DNA from: Bacteroidales bacterium UBA5226
Lineage (GTDB): Bacteria; Bacteroidota; Bacteroidia; Bacteroidales; UBA932
Assembly (NCBI GenBank): GCA_002409325.1
Contig: DHUU01000008.1
Coordinates: 1-64,000 of the forward strand
Length of the DNA: 64,000 bases
Direction of reading: 5' to 3'
Shown: positions 40,361 to 49,354 of the stretch, piece after piece
Layout: each line of letters opens with the position of its first letter
How positions within the stretch are numbered: position 1 is the stretch's first letter
The notes under the pieces: generated by a model
What the model was told of the DNA's origin: nothing
The model's database searches: none
Seen by the model: only the letters and a program-made list of their open reading frames with translations
Made by a program: the position numbers and the translations under genes

Positions 40361-41683
40361 TTATGTCTGGTTTGGCCAGTATATTTCAATCAGGTCTTCA
40401 CGTATGCTGACCTCTTCCTTACTAAAATATTTTGCAAAAAGTTCCCAGGCACGTTCCAACATCTGGGTCACGTTAATATTAACATCAATTGATAGCAATT
40501 TCAATGAATATTCCTTTGCAAAATCCAGGGTGCGCAGGTCGTAATCGCTCAGGTCAAATCCGTTTTCCAGCTTTGTCTTGGCATCTGCAGCATCTGCATA
40601 CAGCCGGATGGCCGTATTCATAACCTGGTTGTGATCTTCTCGGGTTTGTTTTCCGATCACCAGCTGTTTCAGGCGTGATAGCGAGCGGAACGGGTCCACA
40701 ATAACCCTGCCCGTATCGGTATCATACCTCAGGAAAAGCTGGCCTTCGGTAATATAACCAGTATTGTCGGGAATGGCGTGTGTGATGTCACCGCCACTGA
40801 GTGTTGTAACTGCTATAATGGTAATGGAACCTCCGGAGGGAAGCAACACGGCTTTTTCGTAAATTTTTGCAAGGTCTGAATACAGGGAACCGGGCATGGA
40901 ATCCTTTGAGGGGATCTGATCCATACGGTTGCTAACAATACTTAGCGCGTCTGCATAAAGGGTCATGTCGGTAAGCAGGACCAATACTTTCTCGTTTTTT
41001 TCCACGGCAAAGTATTCAGCGGCTGTCAATGCCATGTCGGGAATAAGCAGGCGTTCTACCGGGGGGTCATCCGTTGTGTTGACAAAGCTGATGATTTTAG
41101 ATAGTTTCCCGGCATTCTCAAATGACTGGCGGAAGAACAGGTAATCATCGTTGGTGAGTCCCATACCGGCAAGGATGATCTTGTCCACATCGGCTCTAAG
41201 GGCGACGGTAGCCATAACCTGGTTGTAAGGCTGGTCAGGGTCTGCAAAAAAAGGTATTTTTTGTCCCGATACCAGTGTGTTATTCAGGTCTATACCGGCT
41301 ATCCCGGTGGGTATGAGCTGAGAAGGTTGCATTCTTTTATATGGATTGACCGAAGGGCCTCCAATCTCACGGTGATGTCCTTCCACCTCGGGTCCTCCGT
41401 CAATGGGACGTCCGTATGCGTTGAAAAAACGACCGGACAATTCATCACTGACATTAAGCGAAGGGGCTTCTCCCCAGAAAACAACTTCGGAATTGGAGGC
41501 AATTCCTTCTGTGCCGCCAAAGACCTGCAAGGTCACACGGTCTCCGCTGATTTTAACTACCTGGGCCATACGTCCGTCCACGGTGGCCAATTCATCATTC
41601 ATAACACGCTGGGCATTCAAAACCACAGTAGCCCTGGTCATACCTTCCAGTCGGGTATATATGCGTTGAAAAGCTTGTGCCAT
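40361..41683 (-). CDS. ntpB: V-type ATPase subunit B
   Basis: 440 residues. Non-catalytic nucleotide-binding subunit: strong similarity pattern of the family (E-V-V-F-W-G-E-A-P, S-Q-L-I-P-T-G-I-A-G-I-D, I-P-S-K-D-S-M-P-G-S) but no complete Walker A G-x4-G-K-T, as normal for B. Spaced 10 bases from subunit A. Confidence 0.95.
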   Translation of the reverse strand: MAQAFQRIYTRLEGMTRATVVLNAQRVMNDELATVDGRMAQVVKISGDRVTLQVFGGTEGIASNSEVVFWGEAPSLNVSDELSGRFFNAYGRPIDGGPEVEGHHREIGGPSVNPYKRMQPSQLIPTGIAGIDLNNTLVSGQKIPFFADPDQPYNQVMATVALRADVDKIILAGMGLTNDDYLFFRQSFENAGKLSKIISFVNTTDDPPVERLLIPDMALTAAEYFAVEKNEKVLVLLTDMTLYADALSIVSNRMDQIPSKDSMPGSLYSDLAKIYEKAVLLPSGGSITIIAVTTLSGGDITHAIPDNTGYITEGQLFLRYDTDTGRVIVDPFRSLSRLKQLVIGKQTREDHNQVMNTAIRLYADAADAKTKLENGFDLSDYDLRTLDFAKEYSLKLLSIDVNINVTQMLERAWELFAKYFSKEEVSIREDLIEIYWPNQT

Positions 41684-41693
41684 ATCTTTATTA

Positions 41694-43457
41694 TTAAGCC
41701 TGAACCTTTTGATTCAGGAGTTCTTCAATTTCGGTTTCATAACGTTTAAATTCATCGGAATGAAATTCCTGATAATTCATCTGCCGGAACAGGTTGATCA
41801 GTTTTTTAAAATAAACCGAGCATTCTTCAAAGTCTTCAAATGCAACCCGCATACGGCATACGTCAATTACTTTGGAATACATGTATACCTGGCGTTCCAT
41901 GGGTGTGGAAGCGTCAATATCGTGAAAGGCATCCTGTTGCAGAATGATAAAATCGATAAGTTCGGATTTCCAGTGACTGATGTGGTAATCCAGGGGAACT
42001 CCGTCATCTCCCAGAATATTGATTTGTTCGTATGCCTCCTTTCCACGCCTTACGTAGTTCTTCCCTTCAAGGATTTTGTCAATCCAGTCAGGTCCGACCT
42101 TTTCTGAATAATATTCCATGATCTCGGGGTATTCCAAATATTTGGAATAGCTGTCCATGGGGTCAATGGCAGGATAACGCTTCCGGTCTGCACGGTTCTG
42201 CGACAAGGCATAAAAACTGCGTGTAGCTTTTTGAGTAGATTCAGTAACCGGTTCCTTTAGGTTACCTCCGGCAGGGGATACCGTCCCGATAATAGTGACA
42301 GATCCTTTTTGTCCGTTGTTCAGCTTAACAATCCCTGCCCGGGAATAAAAATTGGAGATAATGGCCGGAAGGTCCATGGGGAAAGCATCCCGTCCGGGCA
42401 ATTCTTCCATGCGGTTACTCATTTCGCGAAGGGCTTGAGCCCAGCGGGAAGTGGAGTCTGCCAGCAACAGGGCACGGTGTCCCATAGCCCGGTAATACTC
42501 ACAAATGGTAATGGCAGTATAAACAGAAGCTTCACGGGCAGCCACCGGCATATTGGAAGTATTACAGATGATGGTAGTCCGCTCCATCAGGTGACGGCCG
42601 GTACGTGCATCAATAAGTTTGGGGAATTCAGTGAAGATCTCCACCACTTCGTTTGCCCGTTCACCACAGGCCGCCATAACAATGATATCGGCCTCGGCTT
42701 GTTTTGCCAAAGCATGCTGTAAGACGGTCTTCCCACTACCAAAAGGTCCGGGGATAAATCCGGTTCCTCCCTCAGCTATTGGATTAAAGGTGTCTATTGT
42801 CCGCACACCTGTTTCCATAACCTTGTAAGGCCGGGGTTTTTCCTTAAAAGCCGTAATAGCGCGCTTAACAGGCCATTTTTGCACCATGGTGACTTCGTGA
42901 TTTTTCCCGTTGCCATCATTTAGTATGGCAATCCTTTGGTCAACAGTGTAAGAACCTTGTGAGGTGATATCTTCAATGGTATAAGTATCAGTCATCATAA
43001 AAGGAACCATAATACGGTGCACCATCCATCCCTCCATCACCTGGCCCAGCCAGTCTCCAGCTGTTACTGTGTCACCTTTTTTTAAAAGAGGTATAAAGTC
43101 CCATTTTTTCTCCCTGTCAATAGGTTCTGTGTATTCTCCCCTTTTAAGGAAGACGCCTTCCATGGTAGCCAGATTGTTTTGCAACCCGTCGTAATTGCTG
43201 GACAAGAGCCCGGGTCCCAGATTTACTTCCAGCATATGACCTTCAAAAGTCACGTGATCTCCCACACGCAGTCCGCGCGTACTTTCGTATACCTGGGCCT
43301 GGGCATTTTTGCCTGCAACTTTTATGACCTCTGCCATCAGCCGTGTATCTCCCAGATGAATGAAACAAATCTCGTTTTGAGCAACCGGTCCGTCAACTTC
43401 AATGGTAATCAGATTGGCTATGATGCCCCTTACTTTACCGGTGGTTTGTGTTTGCAT
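41694..43457 (-). CDS. ntpA: V-type ATPase catalytic subunit A
   Basis: 587 residues. Walker A is G-P-F-G-S-G-K-T-V-L (about 235-244), the V-type form. The family-specific non-homologous insert (about 110-180) is present. The start overlaps DUF2764 by 23 bases. Confidence 0.96.
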   Translation of the reverse strand: MQTQTTGKVRGIIANLITIEVDGPVAQNEICFIHLGDTRLMAEVIKVAGKNAQAQVYESTRGLRVGDHVTFEGHMLEVNLGPGLLSSNYDGLQNNLATMEGVFLKRGEYTEPIDREKKWDFIPLLKKGDTVTAGDWLGQVMEGWMVHRIMVPFMMTDTYTIEDITSQGSYTVDQRIAILNDGNGKNHEVTMVQKWPVKRAITAFKEKPRPYKVMETGVRTIDTFNPIAEGGTGFIPGPFGSGKTVLQHALAKQAEADIIVMAACGERANEVVEIFTEFPKLIDARTGRHLMERTTIICNTSNMPVAAREASVYTAITICEYYRAMGHRALLLADSTSRWAQALREMSNRMEELPGRDAFPMDLPAIISNFYSRAGIVKLNNGQKGSVTIIGTVSPAGGNLKEPVTESTQKATRSFYALSQNRADRKRYPAIDPMDSYSKYLEYPEIMEYYSEKVGPDWIDKILEGKNYVRRGKEAYEQINILGDDGVPLDYHISHWKSELIDFIILQQDAFHDIDASTPMERQVYMYSKVIDVCRMRVAFEDFEECSVYFKKLINLFRQMNYQEFHSDEFKRYETEIEELLNQKVQA

Positions 43458-44097
43458 AATTATTCTTTCTTGCTTTGTATGTGCCTTTTACTTCATCTAC
43501 AAGTTCCCTGAACATCCTTGTGCCGGTTTCTTTGTCCAGGCGGGCCCAGCGGGCAACTAGAGAGGTCTTAAGTAAAAATGCGAGTATAACATGTATATCA
43601 AAATAATGAAATGTGCACAACTCCGATGCCTTTTCCCACCGGAGACTGTCAATTTTCTGTTCCCTTTCCAGGGGATCTTTCAATTGCATTATCCTGTTAA
43701 GGACTGCAGCATATTCCGAAATGAATTCAAGTTTAAAATCTTCTGCCCTGGATTGCACTAACTGCCTGGTAAGGTCGTTGTCGCCAACCAGGTGGTCACC
43801 GGGGCTGTTACCGTAACTCCGGGCCATGTAAGCGGCTATGATGTTTCGGATTTCCTGGTCAAAGGAAAAATAATCCCTGATAAAACTATTGTTGCATTTT
43901 TGCGCAGCGCTGTAAAAATGAACATTCATGTACTTACCTTCCAGTCCCCTGGTCAGCCAGTCGAGCAAACGGTTATCCTTTTTGCCCAACATCTCTTTCA
44001 GGGAACCGGTCAGTTGTTCAAGGTCAAAACTACCCGACTGAAAATCCAGAGCCAGCTGGGGCAATCCTGCAATAATGAACTCGTAATTATTCATCAT
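43435..44097 (-). CDS. DUF2764 protein, V-ATPase C-subunit analogue
   Basis: 220 residues, all-helical, with W-L-T-R-G-L-E-G-K-Y and a conserved R-W-x-K-A-S-E-L region. This family takes the place of subunit C in Bacteroidota V-ATPase operons, between E and A, and probably links rotor stalk and K ring. The start (ATGATG) overlaps the end of subunit E by 11 bases. Confidence 0.85.
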   Translation of the reverse strand: MMNNYEFIIAGLPQLALDFQSGSFDLEQLTGSLKEMLGKKDNRLLDWLTRGLEGKYMNVHFYSAAQKCNNSFIRDYFSFDQEIRNIIAAYMARSYGNSPGDHLVGDNDLTRQLVQSRAEDFKLEFISEYAAVLNRIMQLKDPLEREQKIDSLRWEKASELCTFHYFDIHVILAFLLKTSLVARWARLDKETGTRMFRELVDEVKGTYKARKNNYANTNHR

Positions 44098-44701
44098 AGA
44101 GCAGCGACTGTGTACCTGGACTTAAGTATTTATTGAACAGTGCCATGAAAGCCTTGTCCGAGAAACGGATCTGGTATCCTCCGCCGGCAGGCGCGATCAC
44201 AAATCCGTTTTCCATGTCGGCACTGAAGGTAACATTAATGCCACTGTCAAATATTTTTGAGGTTCTTGATCTAAGGAACTCATTAAAAGACGCTTTCCGG
44301 GACTGTGGCAATATCACATCCAGGTCCATAGACCCGGCATCTTCCGGTTTAAAAGACTGTACCAGTGTGCTTATCATATCCTTGACAAAGGCATCGTCTT
44401 CCATAGCTTTTCTTGTAGAACCTTCCAGGGACTTAAATACTACCAGGTCCTGGATTTTCTTTTTTAATACCGAGATGGTGTGGCGTGAGGCCATCCTGAT
44501 TTCATTCTCTACCTGTTCCTTGTGTTCGGCAGCCTCTTGTTCAGCCCGGTCAACCATCCAGGTTGCCTCCTTCTTGGCTTCTTTAACAATAGCCTGGGCT
44601 TCCTCTTTGGCTTTGGCTATGATCGCATCTGCTTCTTCCCTGCCACGGGTCAGGCCTTCCTGGTAAAGTTTGTTGGTTAGTTCTTGCAGTTTGTTTTCCA
44701 T
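44087..44701 (-). CDS. ntpE: V-type ATPase subunit E (peripheral stalk)
   Basis: 204 residues. A long, highly charged N-terminal helix (about 1-90, many A-K-E-E-A repeats) and a small C-terminal domain, as in the stator stalk. First V-ATPase gene, 33 bases after oadB; I see no -7 box in that gap, suggesting readthrough from the decarboxylase genes. Confidence 0.92.
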   Translation of the reverse strand: MENKLQELTNKLYQEGLTRGREEADAIIAKAKEEAQAIVKEAKKEATWMVDRAEQEAAEHKEQVENEIRMASRHTISVLKKKIQDLVVFKSLEGSTRKAMEDDAFVKDMISTLVQSFKPEDAGSMDLDVILPQSRKASFNEFLRSRTSKIFDSGINVTFSADMENGFVIAPAGGGYQIRFSDKAFMALFNKYLSPGTQSLLYDE

Positions 44702-44734
44702 ATAGTTGAAACAGTCTATTTAAATATTTGTGAT

Positions 44735-45877
44735 TTATGATAAGAAACCAAGCAAAATCCCTGCTGCGACTGCAGAGCCAATGACTCCGGCCACATTGGG
44801 TCCCATAGCGTGCATCAGCAGGTGGTTCGTACGATCGTACTGGATACCGATTAGTTCAGATACCCGGGCAGAGTCCGGAACAGCGGATACACCGGCATTC
44901 CCTATCAGGGGATTGATCTTGTTTCCCGGCTTGAGGAACAAATTGAGAATTTTCACAAAAAGAACTCCGGCTGCTGTAGCCATGATGAAAGAAAAAGCAC
45001 CCAGTCCGAATATCAGCACTGAATCCAGTTGCAGGAATTTGTCTGCCTGCGTGGAGCAACCTACAGTCAGGCCTATGAGAATGGTTACAACGTCAATCAG
45101 GGGTCCGCGCGCTGTTTCGGCCAGTCGTCTGGTAACACCGCTTTCTTTGAGAAGGTTCCCAAAAAAGAGCATCCCCAGCAGAGGTAAACCCGAAGGGACG
45201 ATAAAAGCAGTCAATAACAAACCAACAACCGGGAAAATAACTTTCTCCATCTTAGACACTATCCGGGGAGATTTCATCCGGATGAGCCGTTCCTTTTTTG
45301 TTGTGAACAAGCGCATTACCGGAGGTTGTATCAGGGGTACAAGAGCCATATAGGAGTAAGCCGAAACCGCAATCGCTCCAAGAAGATCGGGGGCAAGTCT
45401 TGAAGATAGGAATATGGCTGTTGGACCATCGGCTCCGCCAATGATCCCGATGGCACCTGCTGCATCGGCTTCAAATCCCAGGAGCAGGGCGGCTGAATAA
45501 GCCGCAAAAATGCCGAATTGCGCGGCTGCCCCTATCAATAAAAGTTTTGGATTTGATATGAGTGATGAAAAATCTGTCATGGCTCCAATACCCATAAATA
45601 TGAGTGGCGGATACCACCCGTTTTTAACCCCATGATACAGGATGTTTAACACAGATCCTTCCTCGTAAATACCCACGGTAAAACCTGGATAAAGAGGAAT
45701 GTTCCCGATGATCATTCCAAATCCTATGGGAACAAGCAGGAGCGGTTCCCACTCTTTGAATATGCCCATTGCTAAGAAGCCAAGACCAATACATATCATC
45801 AGGATATGCTGGAAGGTGGCGTTGGCAAATCCGGTATATTCCCAGAACTGTTGCAGGTTGTTAATGATTTGGTCCAT
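44735..45877 (-). CDS. oadB: Sodium-translocating decarboxylase beta subunit
   Basis: 380 residues with about nine to eleven membrane helices. Carries the transmembrane Na+ path of the methylmalonyl-CoA (or oxaloacetate) decarboxylase. Seen: I-G-I-I-G-G-A-D-G-P-T-A-I-F-L-S-S with the essential Asp, and G-N-A-G-V-S-A-V-P-D-S-A-R-V. One base from the biotin carrier gene. Confidence 0.93.
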   Translation of the reverse strand: MDQIINNLQQFWEYTGFANATFQHILMICIGLGFLAMGIFKEWEPLLLVPIGFGMIIGNIPLYPGFTVGIYEEGSVLNILYHGVKNGWYPPLIFMGIGAMTDFSSLISNPKLLLIGAAAQFGIFAAYSAALLLGFEADAAGAIGIIGGADGPTAIFLSSRLAPDLLGAIAVSAYSYMALVPLIQPPVMRLFTTKKERLIRMKSPRIVSKMEKVIFPVVGLLLTAFIVPSGLPLLGMLFFGNLLKESGVTRRLAETARGPLIDVVTILIGLTVGCSTQADKFLQLDSVLIFGLGAFSFIMATAAGVLFVKILNLFLKPGNKINPLIGNAGVSAVPDSARVSELIGIQYDRTNHLLMHAMGPNVAGVIGSAVAAGILLGFLS

Positions 45878-45878
45878 A

Positions 45879-46319
45879 TTAGTTCAATATTATCAGCGGA
45901 GCTCCCTCCAGAACTGAATCTCCTTTATTCACTTTTATCGATGCCACAACGCCATCACGGTCTGCTTCAATGTTGTTTTCCATTTTCATGGCTTCCAGAA
46001 CAATCATTTTTTGTCCTGCTTTGACCGTATCGCCTTCCTTAACACTTACTTCCAGGATGACCCCTGGGAGCGGGGAGTTCACGGTATAGGATCCTCCTGC
46101 CGGAGCAGCCTTCCCTGTACTGTGTGAAGTTTTGGCAGCTGAAGGTGCTGCAACACGGGGAGCCCGGGTCAAGGGAGCAGCACTGCTTTTCTTAAATGGT
46201 TTGTCAATGCTGACCTGGTATGGTGTGCCATTGACTTCAACCTCGGCCAGTGTTTCTTCCAGTTCGTTAATTACCACACTGTAACTGTTCCCGTTGATTA
46301 TCAAATTATATTCTTTCAT
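45879..46319 (-). CDS. Biotin carrier subunit of the decarboxylase
   Basis: 146 residues. A short N-terminal strand region, a Pro/Ala-rich linker (about 45-75) and a biotinyl domain with E-A-M-K-M-E-N; Lys112 is the expected biotin site. The carboxyl group moves from the carboxyltransferase (mmdA) to this biotin, then to oadB. Confidence 0.94.
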   Translation of the reverse strand: MKEYNLIINGNSYSVVINELEETLAEVEVNGTPYQVSIDKPFKKSSAAPLTRAPRVAAPSAAKTSHSTGKAAPAGGSYTVNSPLPGVILEVSVKEGDTVKAGQKMIVLEAMKMENNIEADRDGVVASIKVNKGDSVLEGAPLIILN

Positions 46320-46330
46320 TGTGATTGGTA

Positions 46331-47257
46331 TTATCGGTATGATCTTTTTTGTAAATCCGGCATTCTTCTCAGGGACTGATGTTTTGCACTCCAGGGGGAG
46401 TAGTTTTTCCTGACCTGTCCAATGGTAAGTATAGTCGTTTCAATGTCGTGCACTTCGGTCTCATTGGCATAGAGATGCAGTGCCATGGAAATAGCTGCGA
46501 AAGTTTCTCCCGAAATGTCTGCTAACGAAATTTTTTTGGTTTTATGGTACGCGTCTGCCTTTTTCTGGGTCAGGTTAATGGCGATTTTGCCTGTTCCTTT
46601 AAAAACAAAAGATAAAATCAAGAGCGCAAGAAAGACCACTGACATGGCCAGTACTGCCATGATCCAGCCATAAGGGTCGGCTTCTTTCATTATGGTAGCA
46701 GAGGATTTTCCATCCAGTGTATAATTATTAGTACTGGGTGAAGTCTTTGGCAGGGCATCCCAGCCTGTATTATCCGATTCCGGTCCATAGGAGCCTTCTC
46801 CATCCACAATGCGGCCGTAGGATTGATTGGGGGCCATGTTGTCAGGTAAAGACACCATGTCCAGTATGGTTTTACCGTCAGCGCTGGTAAGGATGAGGAC
46901 CTTAGAACCTTCAAGGAAAAAATTCACATGAAAAGAACCCCTGAATGGTTTATTGTCAGCCCAGAAGAGAATATGCTGTCTGGGTTTGATCTGTGTAAGC
47001 ACATCTCCGCGGGGTATGGGATATTTTTTCAGGTCATTGGGATCGTTGCTCAGATAGCATCCGCCAATATCCACCGTTCCGTATCCAATATTGAATACTT
47101 CAAACCAGCTGCTGTGAACCCCGAAATCATCCTGATAATCCTCCGTGTTGGTTATCAGCAATTCGTTCAGTCGCAGGTCAACCACAGTCTGTCCAAAGAG
47201 GGATACCTGGAAGAGCAGCAACAACCCGGTAAGTATAAATTTAACTGATTGTTTCAT
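46331..47257 (-). CDS. OadG-like gamma subunit with N-terminal lamin-tail-like domain
   Basis: 308 residues from ATG 47257; the longer frame to 47419 is unsupported. A signal peptide (about 1-23) is followed by a beta-sandwich resembling a lamin-tail domain (about 25-160: L-R-L-N-E-L-L-I-T-N, W-F-E-V-F-N-I-G, V-D-I-G-G-C-Y-L-S-N), then a membrane helix (about 200-222) and a small cytosolic OadG-type tail. Proteobacterial OadG is only about 80 residues with no such domain. The domain would sit in the periplasm, possibly anchoring the pump. Position between mmdA and the biotin carrier fits the gamma role. Confidence 0.8.
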   Translation of the reverse strand: MKQSVKFILTGLLLLFQVSLFGQTVVDLRLNELLITNTEDYQDDFGVHSSWFEVFNIGYGTVDIGGCYLSNDPNDLKKYPIPRGDVLTQIKPRQHILFWADNKPFRGSFHVNFFLEGSKVLILTSADGKTILDMVSLPDNMAPNQSYGRIVDGEGSYGPESDNTGWDALPKTSPSTNNYTLDGKSSATIMKEADPYGWIMAVLAMSVVFLALLILSFVFKGTGKIAINLTQKKADAYHKTKKISLADISGETFAAISMALHLYANETEVHDIETTILTIGQVRKNYSPWSAKHQSLRRMPDLQKRSYR

Positions 47258-47267
47258 AAAGTTTGGT

Positions 47268-48821
47268 TTATAATGGAAGGTTGTCGTGCTTTTTGGGGGG
47301 AAGATTTTGTTTCTTGGTAGCCAGCAGTTGCAGCGAGCGGATGATCCTGAAACGTGTATTCCTTGGTTCAATGATATCGTCAATATAGCCGTAGCGTGCT
47401 GCTGTGTATGGATTGGCAAATGTGTCGCGGTATTCCTTCTCTTTTTCTTCTACGAAAGCAGTAGGATTTTCTGCCTCGGCCAGTTCTTTTCCAAATAGCA
47501 CCTCAATGGCGCCAGAGGGTCCCATAACAGCAATTTCGGCGGAAGGCCAAGCATAGTTCAGGTCTCCTCCCAGGTGTTTTGAACTCATCACAATGTAAGC
47601 GCCGCCGTATGCTTTTCTAAGAATTACAGTGATTTTGGGAACAGTGGCTTCACCGTAAGCATAGAGCAGTTTTGCCCCATGCAGGATCACCCCTCCGTAT
47701 TCCTGTTGCGTACCGGGCAGGAAACCAGGAACGTCTACCAAAGTGACCAGGGGAATGTTGAAGGCATCACAAAAACGTACGAACCTGGCAGCTTTCCTGG
47801 ATGCATTTATGTCCAGAACACCGGCCAGCACCCTGGGCTGGTTTGCAACCACACCCACAGAAGTGCCGTTGAAGCGGGCGAAACCCACTATTATGTTGGT
47901 GGCATAATCCTTATGGACTTCCAGGAATTTACCGTCATCCACAAGGCTGTGGATGATCTCGAACATATTATATGGTTTGTTGGGGCTGTCGGGGATGATA
48001 TCATTCAAAGAATCGTCCAGACGGTCAATGGGATCCATGCACTCTGTCCTGGGAGGCTCTTCCATGTTGTTCTGGGGCAGGTAGCTAATCAGATCGCGCA
48101 TCAGTTCCACGCCGTCCTCTTCAGTTTCTACAGAAAAATGGGCTACGCCGCTCTTGCTGGCATGGACGGTCGCGCCGCCCAGTTCTTCCTGCGTTACATC
48201 TTCTCCTGTAACGGTTTTGACCACTTTGGGTCCGGTCAGGAACATGTAGCTGGAACCTTTCATCATGATGGTGAAATCGGTCAGGGCAGGGGAGTAGACG
48301 GCACCTCCGGCACAGGGACCAAAAAGGGCCGAGATTTGCGGGATAACGCCGGAAGCTATGATGTTGTTCTGAAAGATATCTCCATAGCCGGCCAGAGCAT
48401 TGACACCTTCTTGGATACGAGCTCCTCCTGAATCATTGATTCCTATAAGGGGGGCTCCCACTTTCATGGCCTGTTGCATAATCTTGCAGATTTTCATGGA
48501 CATGGTCTCTGATAGGGATCCTCCAAAGACGGTGAAGTCCTGTGCAAAAACATAAACCAGCCGCCCTTCAATGGTGCCGTAGCCGGTAACAACCCCGTCT
48601 CCCAGGATGGTTTTATCCTGCATCCCGAAATTGGTACTGCGGTGCGTTACAAACATGTCAAATTCTTCAAAGCTGCCTTCGTCAAGGAGCATGGTAATGC
48701 GCTCACGAGCGGTACATTTACCTTTTTCATGTTGCGCATCTATGCGTTTCTGACCCCCTCCCAGGCGGGCTTTTTCACGGAGTTGAATCAACTCCCGGAT
48801 CTGTTCCAACTGATTGCTCAT
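47268..48821 (-). CDS. mmdA: Methylmalonyl-CoA decarboxylase alpha subunit (carboxyltransferase)
   Basis: 517 residues from ATG 48821; the open frame continues to 49004 but overlaps mce. Two crotonase-like halves; oxyanion glycines G-G-A-R-I-Q-E-G and, in the second half, G-G-A-Y-I-V-M-S-S. It takes the carboxyl group from methylmalonyl-CoA to biotin, giving propionyl-CoA. Propionyl-CoA carboxylase beta shares the fold, but the beta-type pump, gamma and carrier genes alongside support decarboxylation. Sixteen bases after mce. Confidence 0.94.
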   Translation of the reverse strand: MSNQLEQIRELIQLREKARLGGGQKRIDAQHEKGKCTARERITMLLDEGSFEEFDMFVTHRSTNFGMQDKTILGDGVVTGYGTIEGRLVYVFAQDFTVFGGSLSETMSMKICKIMQQAMKVGAPLIGINDSGGARIQEGVNALAGYGDIFQNNIIASGVIPQISALFGPCAGGAVYSPALTDFTIMMKGSSYMFLTGPKVVKTVTGEDVTQEELGGATVHASKSGVAHFSVETEEDGVELMRDLISYLPQNNMEEPPRTECMDPIDRLDDSLNDIIPDSPNKPYNMFEIIHSLVDDGKFLEVHKDYATNIIVGFARFNGTSVGVVANQPRVLAGVLDINASRKAARFVRFCDAFNIPLVTLVDVPGFLPGTQQEYGGVILHGAKLLYAYGEATVPKITVILRKAYGGAYIVMSSKHLGGDLNYAWPSAEIAVMGPSGAIEVLFGKELAEAENPTAFVEEKEKEYRDTFANPYTAARYGYIDDIIEPRNTRFRIIRSLQLLATKKQNLPPKKHDNLPL

Positions 48822-48837
48822 TTTATAATTGATTGTA

Positions 48838-49248
48838 TTATTGTTTCGGATTTTCACACAATTCGGTAAGTACACCCAGGGTATCCTTGGGATGCAGGAA
48901 GGCGATATGCAGGCCTTCTGCTCCCTTGCGCGGACTTTTATCAATAAGGCGGATGCCGCTCTTTGCCAGTTCGTCCAGGTTCTCCTGGAGCCCCTCTGTT
49001 GCAAAAGCTATGTGATGAACCCCTTCACCCCTGTTTTCAATAAATTTTCCTATAGGACCTTCAGGTTCTGTGCTCTCCAGTAATTCCACTTTAGTCTGAC
49101 CAACCTTAAAAAATGCCGTTCTCACTTTTTGTTCGGGAACTTCCTCAATGGCGTAACAGGACAGGCCAAGTTTCGCCTCATAAAAAGCTATTGCCTGTTC
49201 CAGAGAACGAACAGCAATGCCTATATGCTCTATGTGTTTTATTTTCAT
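48838..49248 (-). CDS. mce: Methylmalonyl-CoA epimerase
   Basis: 136 residues, glyoxalase fold. I-E-H-I-G-I-A-V (metal His), V-E-L-L-E (metal Glu), H-H-I-A-F and the C-terminal E-L-C are present. Interconverts (R)- and (S)-methylmalonyl-CoA between the mutase and the decarboxylase. First gene of the 13-gene run; -7 box at 49290-49297. Confidence 0.95.
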   Translation of the reverse strand: MKIKHIEHIGIAVRSLEQAIAFYEAKLGLSCYAIEEVPEQKVRTAFFKVGQTKVELLESTEPEGPIGKFIENRGEGVHHIAFATEGLQENLDELAKSGIRLIDKSPRKGAEGLHIAFLHPKDTLGVLTELCENPKQ

Positions 49249-49289
49249 AGATATCAGGAATTTGATATGAAAAAATTAAAATTAATCTG

Positions 49290-49297
49290 CAAAAGTA
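49290..49297 (-). promoter_or_regulatory. -7 box of the mce-to-glmM run
   Basis: TACTTTTG on the reverse strand, 41 bases before ATG 49248. It is the only TANNTTTG I found upstream of the run in the non-coding gaps. Confidence 0.55.
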
Positions 49298-49337
49298 TGA
49301 AATTTATCTGAAAAGAATAACATAATGATAGATTCTT

Positions 49338-49345
49338 TAAATTTG
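49338..49345 (+). promoter_or_regulatory. -7 box of the sulfatase gene
   Basis: TAAATTTG on the forward strand. It lies downstream of the first possible ATG (49325) and 9 bases before ATG 49355, favouring the latter start with a very short leader. Confidence 0.5.
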
Positions 49346-49354
49346 CGACCATAT

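Noticed and set aside
47679..48431. Forward frame of 250 codons inside mmdA
   Set aside because: Antisense shadow of a strongly conserved carboxyltransferase gene.
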